Part shown: piece after piece, positions 5,233-6,310 of the stretch
Layout of the letters: each line of letters starts with the position of its first letter
How positions within the stretch are numbered: the stretch's first letter is position 1
From: an uncultured Bacteroidales bacterium
GTDB lineage: Bacteria > Bacteroidota > Bacteroidia > Bacteroidales > UBA932
Assembly: GCA_937901105.1 (NCBI GenBank)
Contig: CALCHD010000238.1
Span: 1 to 6,310, forward strand
Reading direction: 5' to 3'
Length of the DNA: 6,310 bases
The notes under the pieces: generated by a model
The model's database searches: none
What the model saw: the letters and a program-made list of their open reading frames with translations, nothing else
What the model was told of the DNA's origin: nothing
Program-made: the position numbers and the translations under genes

Positions 5233-6310
5233 ATGACGATGAAAAAATTCATTCATGTATTCTTATCAGTGTTGCTGCTTACAGGATTCAGTAATGCGGT
5301 CCTTGCAGAAAACAGAGATCCGGAACCTAAGGTCGGTTCTATTCGTGGACGAGTAATTGACAATACCAAACAGGTATTACCCGGAGCTTATGTGTATATT
5401 GATGGCTTGCAAACAGGAGATGTTAGTGATGTTAACGGGTTCTACTCAATCAGGAATCTTAAACCGGGTAATTATAAGGTGGTCGTTTCTTATGTAGGCT
5501 ACAATCCTTATATAATGGAATTGATTGTAAAAGAAGGTAAGGCTACAGAACACGATATTGAATTGACCGAAGGTGTTGAACTTCAGGAGGTGGTCGTGGT
5601 AGGTGCATTCTCTGGTCAAAGAAAGGCAGTAAATGTGCAGAAAAATAATCTGGGTATAACAAACGTCGTTTCTGCAGACCAGGTGGGAAAGTTTCCCGAT
5701 TCAAACATCGGTGATGCCTTGAAGCGTATAAATGGTATAAATGTGCAGTATGATATGGGAGAAGCGCGTTTTGGGCAGGTTAGAGGAACAAGTGCAGACT
5801 TGGCATCGGTTACTGTAAACGGAAACCGATTACCTTCTGCCGAAGGCGATACCCGCAATGTACAGCTTGACCTGATACCGGCTGATATGGTACAGACAAT
5901 TGAGGTCAGCAAGGTCGTTACAAGTGACATGGACGGTGATGCCATTGGAGGTGCCATCAATCTTGTAACCAAGAATACACCTTACGACAGAGTCCTTAAT
6001 GCAACAGTGGGTACAGGTTACAATGCCGTGAGCGACAAGATGCAGCTTAATCTTGGACTTACCTATGGCGACCGTTTCTTTAACGACAAATTAGGTTTGA
6101 TGATGGCTGCTTCTTATCAGAACTCTCCCGGAGGTGCAGACAATACAGAATTTGAATATGACGTTGATGACAATGGTAATGTATTTCTGGACAAAGCGGA
6201 AATACGACAGTATTACGTGACGCGTGAGCGACAGAGCTATTCATTGGCTACTGACTATAAATTCAATCCGAACCATAAGATTTCATTTAAAGGAATATAC
6301 AATAGACGCA
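5233..6310 (+). CDS. TonB-dependent outer-membrane receptor, 3' end missing
   Basis: N-terminal 359 residues of an outer-membrane active transporter powered by TonB-ExbBD; the frame stays open to the window edge. Segments: signal peptide 1-25 (KK then FIHVFLSVLLLTGF, probable cleavage VLA|EN); carboxypeptidase-regulatory-like beta-sandwich about 35-112 (GSIRGRVID ... LPGAYVYIDG ... GFYSIRNLKPGNY); TonB-box-like QEVVVVGA (118-125); plug about 135-247, with FPDSNIGDALKRINGI, QVRGTS, VTVNGNRLPS, IEVSKVVTSDMDGDAIGG and AINLVTK; then the first barrel strands. The plug wording resembles the TIGR01782 (Xanthomonas/Caulobacter-type) receptors more than typical SusC. The ATG at 5233 is given; the ATG at 5239 (MKKFIHVF) is an equally good or better start. 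The gene diverges from a two-component system and has an 11-bp direct repeat at its promoter, so regulation by that pair is likely. No SusD partner can be seen because the window ends. Substrate unknown. Confidence 0.93.
   Translation, partial: MTMKKFIHVFLSVLLLTGFSNAVLAENRDPEPKVGSIRGRVIDNTKQVLPGAYVYIDGLQTGDVSDVNGFYSIRNLKPGNYKVVVSYVGYNPYIMELIVKEGKATEHDIELTEGVELQEVVVVGAFSGQRKAVNVQKNNLGITNVVSADQVGKFPDSNIGDALKRINGINVQYDMGEARFGQVRGTSADLASVTVNGNRLPSAEGDTRNVQLDLIPADMVQTIEVSKVVTSDMDGDAIGGAINLVTKNTPYDRVLNATVGTGYNAVSDKMQLNLGLTYGDRFFNDKLGLMMAASYQNSPGGADNTEFEYDVDDNGNVFLDKAEIRQYYVTRERQSYSLATDYKFNPNHKISFKGIYNRR

Noticed and set aside
5616..5972. Leftward 118-residue open frame
   Set aside because: It is antisense to the plug domain of the TonB receptor; its Ser/Thr/Pro-rich product has no family features.
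1..6310. CRISPR arrays, insertion sequences, tRNA or rRNA genes
   Set aside because: No repeated spacer arrays, transposase-like proteins, terminal inverted repeats with target duplications, or RNA gene signatures were seen.

Overview
The window looks like chromosomal DNA of a member of the Bacteroidota, most likely Bacteroidales. Three intergenic sites match the TAnnTTTG -7 promoter element of that phylum, start codons lack clear Shine-Dalgarno sequences, and the right end carries a TonB-dependent receptor with the N-terminal carboxypeptidase-regulatory-like domain usual in the group. Genus cannot be told from the sequence. Base composition is uneven: about 50% GC on the left, dropping abruptly near position 3175.

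Layout, left to right. (1) The 3' part of an M28 zinc aminopeptidase-like gene runs rightward and ends at 1253. (2) A leftward gene, stopping at 1254 with no spacer from the peptidase, encodes a single polypeptide: a thioredoxin-type arsenate reductase (ArsC/LMW-phosphatase) domain fused without a linker to NadD, nicotinate-mononucleotide adenylyltransferase. (3) Ten bases upstream lies gmk, guanylate kinase, also leftward; gmk and the fusion look like one operon with a promoter at about 2902-2909. (4) A PhoR-like sensor histidine kinase and its overlapping PhoB/OmpR-type response regulator, leftward. (5) A 182-bp divergent intergenic region with two facing promoters, a 17-bp palindrome and an 11-bp-period direct repeat. 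(6) The 5' part of a rightward TonB-dependent receptor gene, open to the window edge.

The right half reads as one regulatory unit: the kinase and regulator are divergent from the receptor, and the direct repeat sits just upstream of the receptor's -7 element, where a PhoB/OmpR-type activator would bind. The substrate is not shown. The PhoR-like features suggest phosphate or a phosphorylated nutrient, but this is only a hypothesis.

The two most unusual observations are the ArsC-NadD fusion inside a nucleotide/NAD housekeeping operon, and the sharp composition break inside the histidine kinase gene, which suggests a mosaic formed by recombination.
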